A program made the position numbers and the translations under genes. A stretch of DNA of 18,683 nucleotides, taken from positions 1 through 18,683 of the forward strand of contig MCBC01000117.1 of the NCBI GenBank assembly GCA_001723855.1. The letters are read 5' to 3'. Of this stretch, positions 7,014-15,485 are shown piece by piece. The notes under the pieces are model-generated. The model was given only the letters and a program-made list of their open reading frames with translations. It ran no database searches and was not told the origin of the DNA. The stretch's first letter is position 1. Each line of letters begins with the position of its first letter. The DNA is from Candidatus Altarchaeales archaeon WOR_SM1_86-2 (GTDB lineage Archaea > Altiarchaeota > Altiarchaeia > IMC4 > MCBC01).

Positions 7014-9173
7014 TTAATCTGGGACCTTGTGTATCCCTGTTGCATAATATGTATACTCTATAATGTTGCTGCATTGATGATCGGTGTAAGGAATGTACCC
7101 ATATCCGTCTATGTGCCATACACCGCCATTCAGCAGGCCGTTAGCTTCACCCCAGCTGTTTTTTATTATCCAGCAGCCGTCTTCCCCATAATTATCCAGG
7201 CACACATCGCTTTCATCATCCCAGCCAACGATAACAATTGCATGCCCTGCATCATCAGACCAGTCATCTGTTCCTGATACAAGCGGCCCGCTACAAAGTA
7301 AAGCTCTCTTTACTTCATTAATGGTGTTGTCATCATCACCAAATCTAAAATAATCGTCTATCGTCCACAATTTATTTGATAAACCTTCGCACGTATAATA
7401 GCATTCAGTGTTTTCTTCCTGGTAGGGGTAACAGCTCTCCACATATATTTCATTGTCTCTTATATAACGCAAGGCATGATGCGGCCAGCCCCCGTTACAA
7501 CTGCCGCCGTCAAAACAGCTGGAAACAAGATGCTGTTCTCCGAGGTTCAGCTGCCATGAACTGCTCGGGGGTGGATTGTCCTTTTCTATGTAGTTTTTTG
7601 CTTCTACCCCTCCAACAGCAGCAAATGCCCAGCAGGAACCGCAGCTGCCCTGTGCTTTGACAGAAGTGAGCCAGTTCTCTCCCTTCCAGTTTCTCCAGTC
7701 AAATTTAGAGGGTAAAGGCAGCGAAGCGATGCAGAATAAACTTAAATCGCAGGGAATAGTGCAAGGCCCTCCGCAGTCCACGTATTCTTCATCCTGATTT
7801 TGAATTCCATCATCGCATGTTGGCGCGAGACATACTCCATCTTCACAAACGCATTCAGGATATTCCTTTTTTATCTGACATTCGTCATTCACGACTTCCG
7901 TATAATATTCCGCTAATTTTGTATCAGATAAACAATAGTCTGTATTATATTCTAAAGGAGCGCCCACAACATGCCCCTTATCTTCGTAGTTTTTACCCCC
8001 GTCAGTATCCTTACATATGCACTTGCCGAGGTTAAACCCCTCGGTTTCGAAGGCTCCAAAGCCCATTTCACACCCATAAGGGCATTTAAAAGTCTGGTTA
8101 TGGGAAGGTACTCCTGCACAATAAAATTCTTTGACATGAGTAGAATTAATACAGTGATCGGTATGTATCCCAATAGCACTTTCTTCTTCATCACCTGCAA
8201 ATATCATGGGCGTACTGGTTCCCTGAAAAGCATACAAACAGCCAAAAGTCAGACCATCCTGTTCATAATGGGCGGGTTCGCTTGGTCCGTTACATGTTTG
8301 TTTAACACACGGCCCCAGCTCTTCAATTTCGGGGCAGTCAGGACACAGTAATTCAGGGAGTTCCTCTACGCCATATGCATCTCCTCCAACCAGTATGTCA
8401 GACACATCAAACACATTGCCTGAATCATCATGGGCGCGAGATCCGAAAATTGGCGGTTCTTTATAAGGCCTCCCAACATATTCACAGGTTCTGCCGTCGC
8501 ATTCCTTCACTTTTTCCCCGTTTACCCATAATTCAATCTTTTTAATCTTATCCGAAACCGCAGTTGCGGTAAAGGTAACTCTATCCCCTGGTCCGGGATC
8601 AATGGGCACCTGTTTCAGTTCCACATCTTTCGTTACGGTAACATCAGCCGGCTTTTCAGCTTCCTCTTGACAGGCGTCACCGATACCGTCTCCATCAGAA
8701 TCTTTTTGGCCTGGATTATATTTTTCAGGGCAGTTATCTTTACCGTCAGGTATTCCATCCCCATCAGAATCTTCTTCTTCAGGTTTTTCATAGCAGTACA
8801 TTGATCTCTGATACCCATCATATCCGCAGAAGGTCTGTTGAGCACTGCAGAACCCATAACCCTTTTTCTTTGCATCCTCCTGGGTTAAACACTCGCACAC
8901 CTCAGAACACGATTCAACCTTTCTGAAACAATATTTTGGTGTTGATGCTGCGCCAGGTACCCTTTCAGATCCACATACGTCTTCCATGCATTTCACATAA
9001 AGTCCGGGCTTTTCTTTTGTTTGTGTTTCGGTTAAGCATTCACATCCTGTGGGGCATGAGACCTGGGAGCCGGTAATGGATATGAGAACCAGCGACACAG
9101 CTAAAATGATCCCCATGGTCAGGGCAACTCTTGCCATATCTTTTGAATCTATTTTATGGATGTGAGCTTGCAT
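7014..9173 (-). CDS. Secreted papain-family (C1A) cysteine protease with TSP3 and Cys-rich N-terminal region
   Basis: 719 residues. An N-terminal hydrophobic segment (13-36) is a signal peptide or anchor. Two similar Cys-rich units follow (40-83 and 89-128, each with CxCLT), then thrombospondin type-3 calcium repeats (135-168, DSDGDG twice), a beta-rich segment (about 178-260), a Cys-rich linker containing DTDGGKNY, and a CDDGIQNQDE...CGGPC motif (453-471). The C1A domain spans about 488-719: oxyanion Gln508, catalytic Cys514 in GSCGSCWAF, His644 in DAGHAIVIVGW and Asn672 in KNSWG. All catalytic residues are present, so it should be active outside the cell. No recognisable I29 inhibitory propeptide precedes the catalytic domain. 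The start may be the ATG at 9173 or the one at 9137 (MARVAL). Co-directional with the DUF333 gene. Confidence 0.92.
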   Translation of the reverse strand: MQAHIHKIDSKDMARVALTMGIILAVSLVLISITGSQVSCPTGCECLTETQTKEKPGLYVKCMEDVCGSERVPGAASTPKYCFRKVESCSEVCECLTQEDAKKKGYGFCSAQQTFCGYDGYQRSMYCYEKPEEEDSDGDGIPDGKDNCPEKYNPGQKDSDGDGIGDACQEEAEKPADVTVTKDVELKQVPIDPGPGDRVTFTATAVSDKIKKIELWVNGEKVKECDGRTCEYVGRPYKEPPIFGSRAHDDSGNVFDVSDILVGGDAYGVEELPELLCPDCPEIEELGPCVKQTCNGPSEPAHYEQDGLTFGCLYAFQGTSTPMIFAGDEEESAIGIHTDHCINSTHVKEFYCAGVPSHNQTFKCPYGCEMGFGAFETEGFNLGKCICKDTDGGKNYEDKGHVVGAPLEYNTDYCLSDTKLAEYYTEVVNDECQIKKEYPECVCEDGVCLAPTCDDGIQNQDEEYVDCGGPCTIPCDLSLFCIASLPLPSKFDWRNWKGENWLTSVKAQGSCGSCWAFAAVGGVEAKNYIEKDNPPPSSSWQLNLGEQHLVSSCFDGGSCNGGWPHHALRYIRDNEIYVESCYPYQEENTECYYTCEGLSNKLWTIDDYFRFGDDDNTINEVKRALLCSGPLVSGTDDWSDDAGHAIVIVGWDDESDVCLDNYGEDGCWIIKNSWGEANGLLNGGVWHIDGYGYIPYTDHQCSNIIEYTYYATGIHKVPD

Positions 9174-9215
9174 TTTTGAAACAAGAAAAATTTTTGCGTT
9201 GAAAAAATATGTAAA

Positions 9216-9325
9216 ATTTGCTTTGCAAATGTGGCTGACCTTTGGTCAGACACGTGTCGGAGCGAAGCTCCGCCACATTTTAATACATGAAATTCCGAAG
9301 GAATTTCAAATGTTTTTATGTATTA
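9216..9325. repeat. Cluster of four triloop hairpins with enclosing stems
   Basis: Hairpins: ATTTGC-TTT-GCAAAT (9216-9230), CTGACC-TTT-GGTCAG (9235-9249), CGGAGC-GAA-GCTCCG (9258-9272) and GAAATTCC-GAA-GGAATTTC (9289-9307). GTGG at 9231-9234 pairs with CCAC at 9273-9276, enclosing hairpins 2 and 3 with the palindrome ACACGTGT (9250-9257) filling the gap exactly. TAATACAT (9281-9288) pairs with ATGTATTA (9318-9325) around hairpin 4. All loops are 3 nt and closed by C-G. A mobile-element relic, a structured RNA or a protein-binding site are all possible. Confidence 0.75.
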
Positions 9326-9515
9326 TTAGAAAGTACATACATATTAAAAAAGTTATTTTCCGAATATTTTTTGTTATAATGGGTTATGAGCATAATTGAA
9401 TAAATAAGCATAACATGACCTTAAAAAGGCTAAGAACTTTTACCTGTTCTGAGCGGTTTCTGCACCTTCCATGCTGTGAAATTATGCCCCCCTGCCGGAT
9501 ATTTGCTAAAAAACG

Positions 9516-9532
9516 TTTTATTAATTTAAAAT
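9516..9532 (+). promoter_or_regulatory. TATA-like element upstream of dCMP deaminase
   Basis: TTTTATTAATTTAAAAT is centred about 25 nt before the ATG at 9547, which suits leaderless transcription. A weak AAAGGAT also lies just before the ATG, so either initiation mode is possible. Confidence 0.45.
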
Positions 9533-9546
9533 CTTAAAGGATAAAA

Positions 9547-9993
9547 ATGCCAAGACCCCCATGGGATAAATATTTTGCAAAAATTGCAGAGGATGTTGCA
9601 GCACGCTCAACTTGCGTGCGGCACCAGTTTGGAGCGGTAATCGTAAACGACAGGAAAGAGATAGTTTCGACAGGCTATAATGGTCCCGTAAGGGGTGCGG
9701 AGCACTGCATAGATGTTGGATGTTTTAAGGATAAGAAGGGAATTCCATCGGGCACGGGACACGATATATGCCAGGCGGTCCATGCAGAACAGAACGCTCT
9801 GCTCCAGGCAGGTAAATTAAGCAGCGGCTCGACTCTATACGTGAACGCGTTTCCCTGCAAAATCTGTGCGCGTCTTATTGTAAACTCCGGGATCACGAGA
9901 GTTGTCACAAGCGGCAGTTATACCGATGAAGAAGGGCTCAAGATACTGGAGGATGCGGGGGTTATAGTGGCGCATATTGAAGGCATTGAGTAA
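9547..9993 (+). CDS. dCMP deaminase family protein
   Basis: 148 residues, the usual size. The zinc site of the cytidine/deoxycytidylate deaminase family is complete: His79-Ala-Glu81 (HAEQNALL) and Pro103-Cys104-x-x-Cys107 (FPCKICARLI), with Glu81 as proton shuttle. The N-terminal part (STCVRHQFGAVIV, then STGYNGPVRG) is typical of ComEB-type dCMP deaminases, which make dUMP from dCMP for thymidylate synthesis in the cytoplasm. The Cys and His in AEHCIDVGC may form the additional metal site of this subfamily. It appears monocistronic, with its own promoter and a T-rich region after the stop. The role as a dCMP rather than another nucleotide deaminase is by family resemblance. Confidence 0.92.
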   Translation: MPRPPWDKYFAKIAEDVAARSTCVRHQFGAVIVNDRKEIVSTGYNGPVRGAEHCIDVGCFKDKKGIPSGTGHDICQAVHAEQNALLQAGKLSSGSTLYVNAFPCKICARLIVNSGITRVVTSGSYTDEEGLKILEDAGVIVAHIEGIE

Positions 9994-10056
9994 GGTTTCA
10001 TACATGATTTTATTTTGAAACCAGTTTCATACCACTGCTCTTATACTGTTTCATCC
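9994..10056 (+). repeat. Inverted GGTTTCA/TGAAACC and direct GTTTCAT repeats
   Basis: GGTTTCA (9994-10000) and TGAAACC (10016-10022) form an inverted pair with a T-rich loop right after the deaminase stop. GTTTCATAC occurs at 9995-10003 and 10024-10032, and GTTTCATCC at 10048-10056. The first pair could act as a terminator for the deaminase; the repeats upstream of the next gene could be regulator sites. A TTATAC box at 10041-10046 lies about 29 nt before the ATG at 10073. Confidence 0.5.
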
Positions 10057-10072
10057 AATTCTCTAATAAAAA

Positions 10073-11146
10073 ATGAAAAAAACAGTATCAGGCATACTAT
10101 GGATACTAATAGCAACGGTGGTGATGGTAACGGTCAATGCTGATGAAGAAGCAAGTACAAAAGGGATCACACAAGAACAAGCAATTGCAATTGCCAATTT
10201 AACCAAACAATCACAGGTGTTTCTGGAGATGTATGGGAATTATATATCAATTTCGGTTAAAGAATACTGTCTTGAGCGCGACAAAAAATGCGCTGAACAG
10301 GCAGGATACTGCAGCAGTATGCACTGTATAGAGGCATGCAATTGCACAAAATACGGCTGGGAGGTTCATTATTTAATTAATACGTCTCTTTTGACACAAC
10401 AGATGGGTGTCCGCAACGCTTATGTGCCGCACGGGGTTTCAATAAGAATGGATAAACAAGGTAATATAGTCAGCAAATACCCGGACATCAAATATCTGGA
10501 AGATGAAAACTACTGCCGTATTGATTACAACTGCAGGAGTTTGAAGATAGACGGCTTCTGCACAGAAGACGCATACAATCTCTGGCACATTTTGTTTTAC
10601 AAGATTAAACTTGAAGAAACCACCGCCCTGCTAGCAAACATTGATGAGTGCAAAACAAAATGTGCAAATCACATATGTGTCGCAAAAAGTGAAACTGAAC
10701 CACCCCGATATACATTCAGGGACATGGCTGATAGCATATTTGAAATGGTCGGTGTTGTGATGAACCAGTTTGAGAATATTGTGTTTATAGAAACAACCGT
10801 AATGGAAAACGGTGAAAGAAAAACATACAAGCAAAACCTTACGATGCCAGATATAGTGCCAGTTACACCAGAAAGAGATATACTTCCCCAGCCACCCGAT
10901 ATCAGCATAAAAGTGTGTGAAGATGAGACCCGGATAGACGGGTTCCTTGGGATAGCATCAGATGACAACAGGGTGCAGAAATTACTAGCCGGGAAGGAGT
11001 ATAAAGTAGATGCCGCGCATGAAATATTTGACAGGGAAAATGATGGTCATGAGGTAGTATTGATACTCAAAGTTGAACAGGGATCTTACACAATTAAAAT
11101 AGATATGAACTGCAAAAAAGTGAGAACAATAGAAGAGTTCGGGTAG
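10073..11146 (+). CDS. Secreted Cys-rich protein with PepSY-like segments
   Basis: 357 residues beginning with a clear signal peptide (MKKTVSGILWILIATVVMVTVNA). The N-terminal half (ITQEQAIAIANL, then WEVHYLIN, then VSIRMDKQGNIVSKYPD) follows the layout of a PepSY domain. A Cys-rich unit (about 147-203, NYCRIDYNC...CKTKC...HICV) sits in the middle. The C-terminus (about 298-357, VQKLLAGKEYKVDAA, then GSYTIKIDMNCKKVRTIEE) again resembles a PepSY-like unit. PepSY domains occur in propeptides of M4 proteases and in stand-alone exported proteins thought to restrain peptidases. The next gene, 59 nt downstream on the same strand, is an M4/M36-like protease, so a partner or inhibitor role is possible but unproven. 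Confidence 0.75.
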   Translation: MKKTVSGILWILIATVVMVTVNADEEASTKGITQEQAIAIANLTKQSQVFLEMYGNYISISVKEYCLERDKKCAEQAGYCSSMHCIEACNCTKYGWEVHYLINTSLLTQQMGVRNAYVPHGVSIRMDKQGNIVSKYPDIKYLEDENYCRIDYNCRSLKIDGFCTEDAYNLWHILFYKIKLEETTALLANIDECKTKCANHICVAKSETEPPRYTFRDMADSIFEMVGVVMNQFENIVFIETTVMENGERKTYKQNLTMPDIVPVTPERDILPQPPDISIKVCEDETRIDGFLGIASDDNRVQKLLAGKEYKVDAAHEIFDRENDGHEVVLILKVEQGSYTIKIDMNCKKVRTIEEFG

Positions 11147-11173
11147 GTTTTAGATTTTTTGCTTTGTCATTCC

Positions 11174-11185
11174 TTTATTATAATA
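11174..11185 (+). promoter_or_regulatory. TATA-like element deciding the start of the M4-like protease
   Basis: TTTATTATAATA is centred about 27 nt before the ATG at 11206. This predicts a transcript starting at that ATG and argues against the upstream TTG (11164) and ATG (11185), which fall before or inside the box. Confidence 0.5.
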
Positions 11186-11205
11186 TGATCCATAAAAGTC
11201 CCGTG

Positions 11206-14200
11206 ATGAAACCCAGAGGAAGGATCTTAATTTTTGCGGCGATGTATCTGTGCATCTTTATCATTTCCGTGGATGCAGGTGAAGCCCCCACAACCTGCGC
11301 TTCAAAAGCCGTCGTTGACCAGCTCAATGCTGCCGCAATCTTAAATATCAAAAATACGGATTCCGCCCAGCACAGGATAATCGGGCAAAACGCTCTCTGC
11401 TTAGAAGATGTCAAGAGTAAAAAAGATAAGTTGAACAAGACCAATATAGGATCAGAAACCCTGAATGTCCTCTCAGACAACAAGTATTTACTTAAGGTAA
11501 AATCAGAGGATTTAAAGTTGGTAAAAGCAGAACACGGCCAGGGAAACTGGTATGTAAATTATCAGCAGCATTACCACAACATTCCTGTGAGTAGAGCATT
11601 TGTAGGTTTGACGCTCACCAACGAAGGCAAGGTTACGATATTGGGTTCCGATTTCCATCAAGGCATTAACATCCCCACCACCCCGGAAATTTCAAAAAGG
11701 GATGCCATAGAGGTGGCAAAAAGTTATGTGAATTTTGACAATAAAACTGATTTCACGGACAGCATATACCTTGTTATATTTCCGGTGGATAAAAAATATT
11801 ATCTTGCATGGAAGGTAAAGTTATTCTCAAACGACCCTCTTGGAGACTGGGTTTTCTTTATAGATGCAAACAGCGGGAAAATAATTTATAGGTACAATGC
11901 GATGAGGTTTGGCTCAGTCAGCGGGAGGGTAACCGCAATGATTTATCCCGAACACCCCGCGCAAGATCAAAAAGAGGTGAATTTCACTTATGGGCATATA
12001 TACGCCAACATAACGCAAAATGAGTCCACAACCTTTTATTCCGGGCAGGGGGATGGGCTCAACCACTTTATGGAACTATTTAACCCAATAAATCTTTCAG
12101 GGGTTGAAAATGCAAATCTAACGTTTTCAGCCAGATATGATATAGAGCACGGCTGGGATTTTCTTTATGTTGAGATTTCAACTAACGGGACAATCTGGGA
12201 GCAGTTAAATGGAAGTCATATGACACCCTACTACAACCCAGAGGCTTACGCATCGGGCTGGATTAAAGACGCACCCTCTTACACCGGAGACAGCAGCGGC
12301 TGGATCAGAGAAACAATAAGTTTAAATTCTTATATAGACAATGAGATGCTGTTAAGATTTAGATATACAACCGATGACGCTCTTATAAAAGAAGGTTTCT
12401 ATGTTGATGACATTTCAATTAATACCAACCAAGGAGTTTTATTTTCAGATGACGGCGAGAACGGCACGGGTAATTGGAATTTGTCGGGATTTAGCCTTAA
12501 GAACACTTCTCACCCGATTGCGAATACAACCAATGAGCACGGCTATTACGAGATCCACGGTTTAGATGGGGACATAACAATAATATCTGAATTAAAGGGC
12601 TTGTATGCGGATGTGAACAACTATATCCAGGAAGACGAGGACCATACTCATAATCTAACCGCCCCGGATGTTCATGATTGGAACTGGAATGAAAGTGATG
12701 ACTCCGACAGGAACTCACAGTCAAATGTTTATTACCATATCAATAAAATCCATGATTTTTTCAAGGCATTTGATTTTGAGGGCATGGATTATCAGATAAA
12801 TGTAACGGTGGGGGATATAATCCAATCTTGCAATGCGCACTACAATCCTTCCAAAGAAAATATAGTAATGGGCGGAGGAGGAGAAGGTTGTGAAAATCTT
12901 GCACTTGGAAGCGATGTAATCTACCATGAATACACTCATGCTGCGGTTGATCATGTGTATGAGTTAGGGACAGATAACCAGGAAGGTGCGATGCACGAAG
13001 CATTTGCAGATTATTTCGCTTGCACAATCAACAATGATCCTATCATGGGAGAGGGAATATTATCAGATAACAGCATCAGGGGTTTAGATAATAACTTAAG
13101 AGACCCTGATGATTGGGTCGGCGAGATTCATAAAGACGGCCAGATACTTTCCGGAGCATTGTGGGATGTACGCACCACTTTGGGCTATTCAATGACAGAT
13201 AGCTTGGTTTTTGAAGCAATACGAACAACACCCCATGCATATAATTTTTCCGAGTATCTGGAGAACATGCTTATAGCGGATGATGATAATGCCGATCTTG
13301 AAGATGGAACCCCTCACATGAGTATAATCTGCAAATCCTTTGAATATCATGGAATAACATCTGATTTATGTAATGATGTAAAGCCCCCGGTGATGCTGAA
13401 CCCGAATTTCAACGAAACTCTGGTGAATACCAGCGAAAGCGTTCGCTTCGGGGTTACTGTGACCGATAACCGGGGTGTAGAGGAGGTAAATATAACCGTC
13501 ATGTACCCGAACGGTACAAAGGTTAATGAAACATGCTTTAGGAAATATTATGCGAACGGCACATGGAACTCCGGCGATCAAGAAGTTAAAGAGCAAGAAG
13601 TAAGTTCCGGCATAATTTCAATAAATGCAACCCCCTACGCCAATGGAAAAGATAAAAGAGCGGGATATATGATGCATACAGAAGACAACTATTGGGGCGA
13701 TGACGATCACTGGGTTGGATGGAGTGATGATACATTAAACACAAAAAGAACAGCGGGCGATTTTTTTGATCTCTCCCTTTTACCCGCGAATGCAAATATA
13801 ACATCCGCGTATCCCAGGTACAGGGTACAGAAAAAAATTTCAACCAGTTCGGAGATGTATTATTTTGATATGATAGATGAATCAGGGGATGAGGACTTTC
13901 CGAACCCGGGTTATGCTCAAATGAGTTCATGGATCAATGAATCAACAATCGCATCCATAAAAGGCAGCGAGGTTGCTGAAGAGGGAGGCTGGAACCAATT
14001 TAATTTCACCCCTGAGCAGACGGAATTGCTTAAGGGACATTTGTCAAATAAAGGCGTTACTTTTCGCATTTCATGCCCATCATGCCCCGAAGGCACAATG
14101 ACTTCCTGGGATACGGGTTTTTATACTTCAATATACCCCCCGGTTTTGCATATGGAATATGAGGGGGATGAAGAAGGAAAATCATTATGGGCAAGGTACG

Positions 14201-15198
14201 ACAGTACTGATTTAGCAGAATACGATAAAATTGATAAAGTCAAAGTTAAAATCCAGGTCTCTTACTACGACCCTTCCGGCTCTATCGACGCATCAAATAG
14301 TTACCCTGATCTGGAGGTTGGGATTTACAACGGAAGTGATTATGTATTGAGCAATTTTCATTTGAACGGGACATATTCCGGGATAAATTCAAGCCCCAAA
14401 AACTTTACTCTGGAATTTACAGGTGCAGCAATTTTAGATTCCTGGAGGGATTGGGAAAACAGGAAAATCAAGGTAAGGGGCATTTACCTGGATTCAGAAT
14501 CCGGGCATGAAGACAGCATAAGATGGAATGGCATCTGGTTAATCATAGATTATGAAAACGGAACAGACCACTACATCTACGACTTAAATGCTTCTCAAAG
14601 CGGCGTTTATAAGGTAACCGATATCTATGCAAAGGACAAAAACAATTTGAATCATAGCCCGTGTAATTCAAGTTTCCACACCCCACCGGATTTGACCTAT
14701 AATGTATCTCTTAGCAAGGGATGGAGTTTGATATCCCCCCCTATAAAGCCGGTGGACACATCCCTGTCCTTCGTCTTGGAACCGATAGATGGGAAATACA
14801 ACAAGGTTTTTGCTTACAAGAATGGCTGGAGTTACAAGGTTTATCACGACGGTCAGTGGTTTGGAAATTTAGATGCAATGGAATCCGGCGGTGGTTATTG
14901 GATTCATATGGTTGAAGAAGCGAATTTCACCATTGAGGGATATGCTCCCTGGAAAGATATACCTCTCGCTCAGGGCTGGAATTTAATCGGCTGGTCATCC
15001 AATGAAACAATTCCGGTGTTTGAAGCGTTATCTTCAATCAACGGTTCTTACAATAAAGTCTTTACTTACGATCAAAGCGCAGGCTGGGAATACAAAGCAA
15101 TTTATGACGGAATCTGGTACGGCTCTCTAAGCAATATGGAACCAGGGAGAGGATACTGGATTTATATGGCACATCAGGGTATATTACAGATGCCGTAG
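11206..15198 (+). CDS. Very large secreted M4/M36-like (thermolysin/fungalysin) metalloprotease
   Basis: 1330 residues from the ATG at 11206, chosen because MKPRGRILIFAAMYLCIFII is a signal peptide and a TATA box sits about 27 nt upstream. Order: fungalysin/thermolysin propeptide (about 95-150), PepSY (165-232), a carboxypeptidase-regulatory-like fold (236-270 and 435-475) split by an immune-inhibitor-A-like MAM domain (about 275-408), and the catalytic domain (about 490-725). The zinc site is complete: His574-Glu575-x-x-His578, then Glu598 in HEAFADYF. An Ig-like domain follows (about 727-785, resuming about 1128-1160), apparently split by jelly-roll regions. Two repeats at about 1165-1330 each contain GW(S/N)LI and GYWI. 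Many NxS/T sequons suggest glycosylation. It should be exported and self-processed. Convergent with acylphosphatase, with a 3-nt gap. Confidence 0.9.
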   Translation: MKPRGRILIFAAMYLCIFIISVDAGEAPTTCASKAVVDQLNAAAILNIKNTDSAQHRIIGQNALCLEDVKSKKDKLNKTNIGSETLNVLSDNKYLLKVKSEDLKLVKAEHGQGNWYVNYQQHYHNIPVSRAFVGLTLTNEGKVTILGSDFHQGINIPTTPEISKRDAIEVAKSYVNFDNKTDFTDSIYLVIFPVDKKYYLAWKVKLFSNDPLGDWVFFIDANSGKIIYRYNAMRFGSVSGRVTAMIYPEHPAQDQKEVNFTYGHIYANITQNESTTFYSGQGDGLNHFMELFNPINLSGVENANLTFSARYDIEHGWDFLYVEISTNGTIWEQLNGSHMTPYYNPEAYASGWIKDAPSYTGDSSGWIRETISLNSYIDNEMLLRFRYTTDDALIKEGFYVDDISINTNQGVLFSDDGENGTGNWNLSGFSLKNTSHPIANTTNEHGYYEIHGLDGDITIISELKGLYADVNNYIQEDEDHTHNLTAPDVHDWNWNESDDSDRNSQSNVYYHINKIHDFFKAFDFEGMDYQINVTVGDIIQSCNAHYNPSKENIVMGGGGEGCENLALGSDVIYHEYTHAAVDHVYELGTDNQEGAMHEAFADYFACTINNDPIMGEGILSDNSIRGLDNNLRDPDDWVGEIHKDGQILSGALWDVRTTLGYSMTDSLVFEAIRTTPHAYNFSEYLENMLIADDDNADLEDGTPHMSIICKSFEYHGITSDLCNDVKPPVMLNPNFNETLVNTSESVRFGVTVTDNRGVEEVNITVMYPNGTKVNETCFRKYYANGTWNSGDQEVKEQEVSSGIISINATPYANGKDKRAGYMMHTEDNYWGDDDHWVGWSDDTLNTKRTAGDFFDLSLLPANANITSAYPRYRVQKKISTSSEMYYFDMIDESGDEDFPNPGYAQMSSWINESTIASIKGSEVAEEGGWNQFNFTPEQTELLKGHLSNKGVTFRISCPSCPEGTMTSWDTGFYTSIYPPVLHMEYEGDEEGKSLWARYDSTDLAEYDKIDKVKVKIQVSYYDPSGSIDASNSYPDLEVGIYNGSDYVLSNFHLNGTYSGINSSPKNFTLEFTGAAILDSWRDWENRKIKVRGIYLDSESGHEDSIRWNGIWLIIDYENGTDHYIYDLNASQSGVYKVTDIYAKDKNNLNHSPCNSSFHTPPDLTYNVSLSKGWSLISPPIKPVDTSLSFVLEPIDGKYNKVFAYKNGWSYKVYHDGQWFGNLDAMESGGGYWIHMVEEANFTIEGYAPWKDIPLAQGWNLIGWSSNETIPVFEALSSINGSYNKVFTYDQSAGWEYKAIYDGIWYGSLSNMEPGRGYWIYMAHQGILQMP

Positions 15199-15201
15199 TT
15201 T

Positions 15202-15477
15202 TCAGAAATACCTTACGGCAAAATCATCTTCATCCTGCGGAGGCTCCCATTCAACCCTCACATCATCAACCCTTGCGGCTCTCGGCCCGCTGCGGCACCA
15301 TTCAATCATTCTCTCAACCCTCTCTTTTTCTCCCTCAAATACCGCCTCCACGTCACCATTCGGAAGATTTCTGACCCATCCCGCAACTCCTATTCTTTTT
15401 GCCGCATCTCTTGTGCTTGCCCTGTAAAAAACCCCCTGTACCATACCGGAGATATATACATGCGCCCTGACTTTCAT
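15202..15477 (-). CDS. acyP: Acylphosphatase
   Basis: 91 residues, the usual size for this small enzyme, which hydrolyses acyl-phosphates in the cytoplasm. The signature GMVQGVFYRASTRDAA carries the catalytic Arg19, and GWVRNLPNGDVEAVFEG carries Asn37, matching the Arg and Asn of characterised acylphosphatases. It starts 8 nt after the upstream kinase gene stops and is the last gene of the bud32-kinase-acylphosphatase operon. The physiological substrate is unclear for the family as a whole. Confidence 0.93.
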   Translation of the reverse strand: MKVRAHVYISGMVQGVFYRASTRDAAKRIGVAGWVRNLPNGDVEAVFEGEKERVERMIEWCRSGPRAARVDDVRVEWEPPQDEDDFAVRYF

Positions 15478-15485
15478 TTTCGCAA

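Larger units (their letters stand above)
9174..9546. other. Gene-poor divergent intergenic region
   Basis: This 373-nt gap separates the minus-strand papain-like gene from the plus-strand dCMP deaminase. The left part (9216-9325) is a hairpin cluster listed separately. The right part, 9330-9510, holds no gene I can support: one short frame (9415-9537, 40 codons, four Cys) has no ribosome-binding site and runs into the promoter of the next gene. No tRNA or C/D-box RNA signature was recognised. Confidence 0.6.

Noticed and set aside
9199..9399. 66-residue plus-strand ORF over the hairpin cluster
   Set aside because: Its codons are dictated by the inverted repeats, there is no ribosome-binding site, and the translation shows no domain-like pattern.
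9400..9500. Possible C/D-box or tRNA-like RNA (small stem AGAAC/GTTCT)
   Set aside because: No RUGAUGA box, no cloverleaf, and only a short stem; not enough to call an RNA gene.
9415..9537. 40-codon ORF with four cysteines before the dCMP deaminase
   Set aside because: No ribosome-binding site or family resemblance; it runs through the likely promoter of the next gene. A small zinc-binding protein cannot be excluded.
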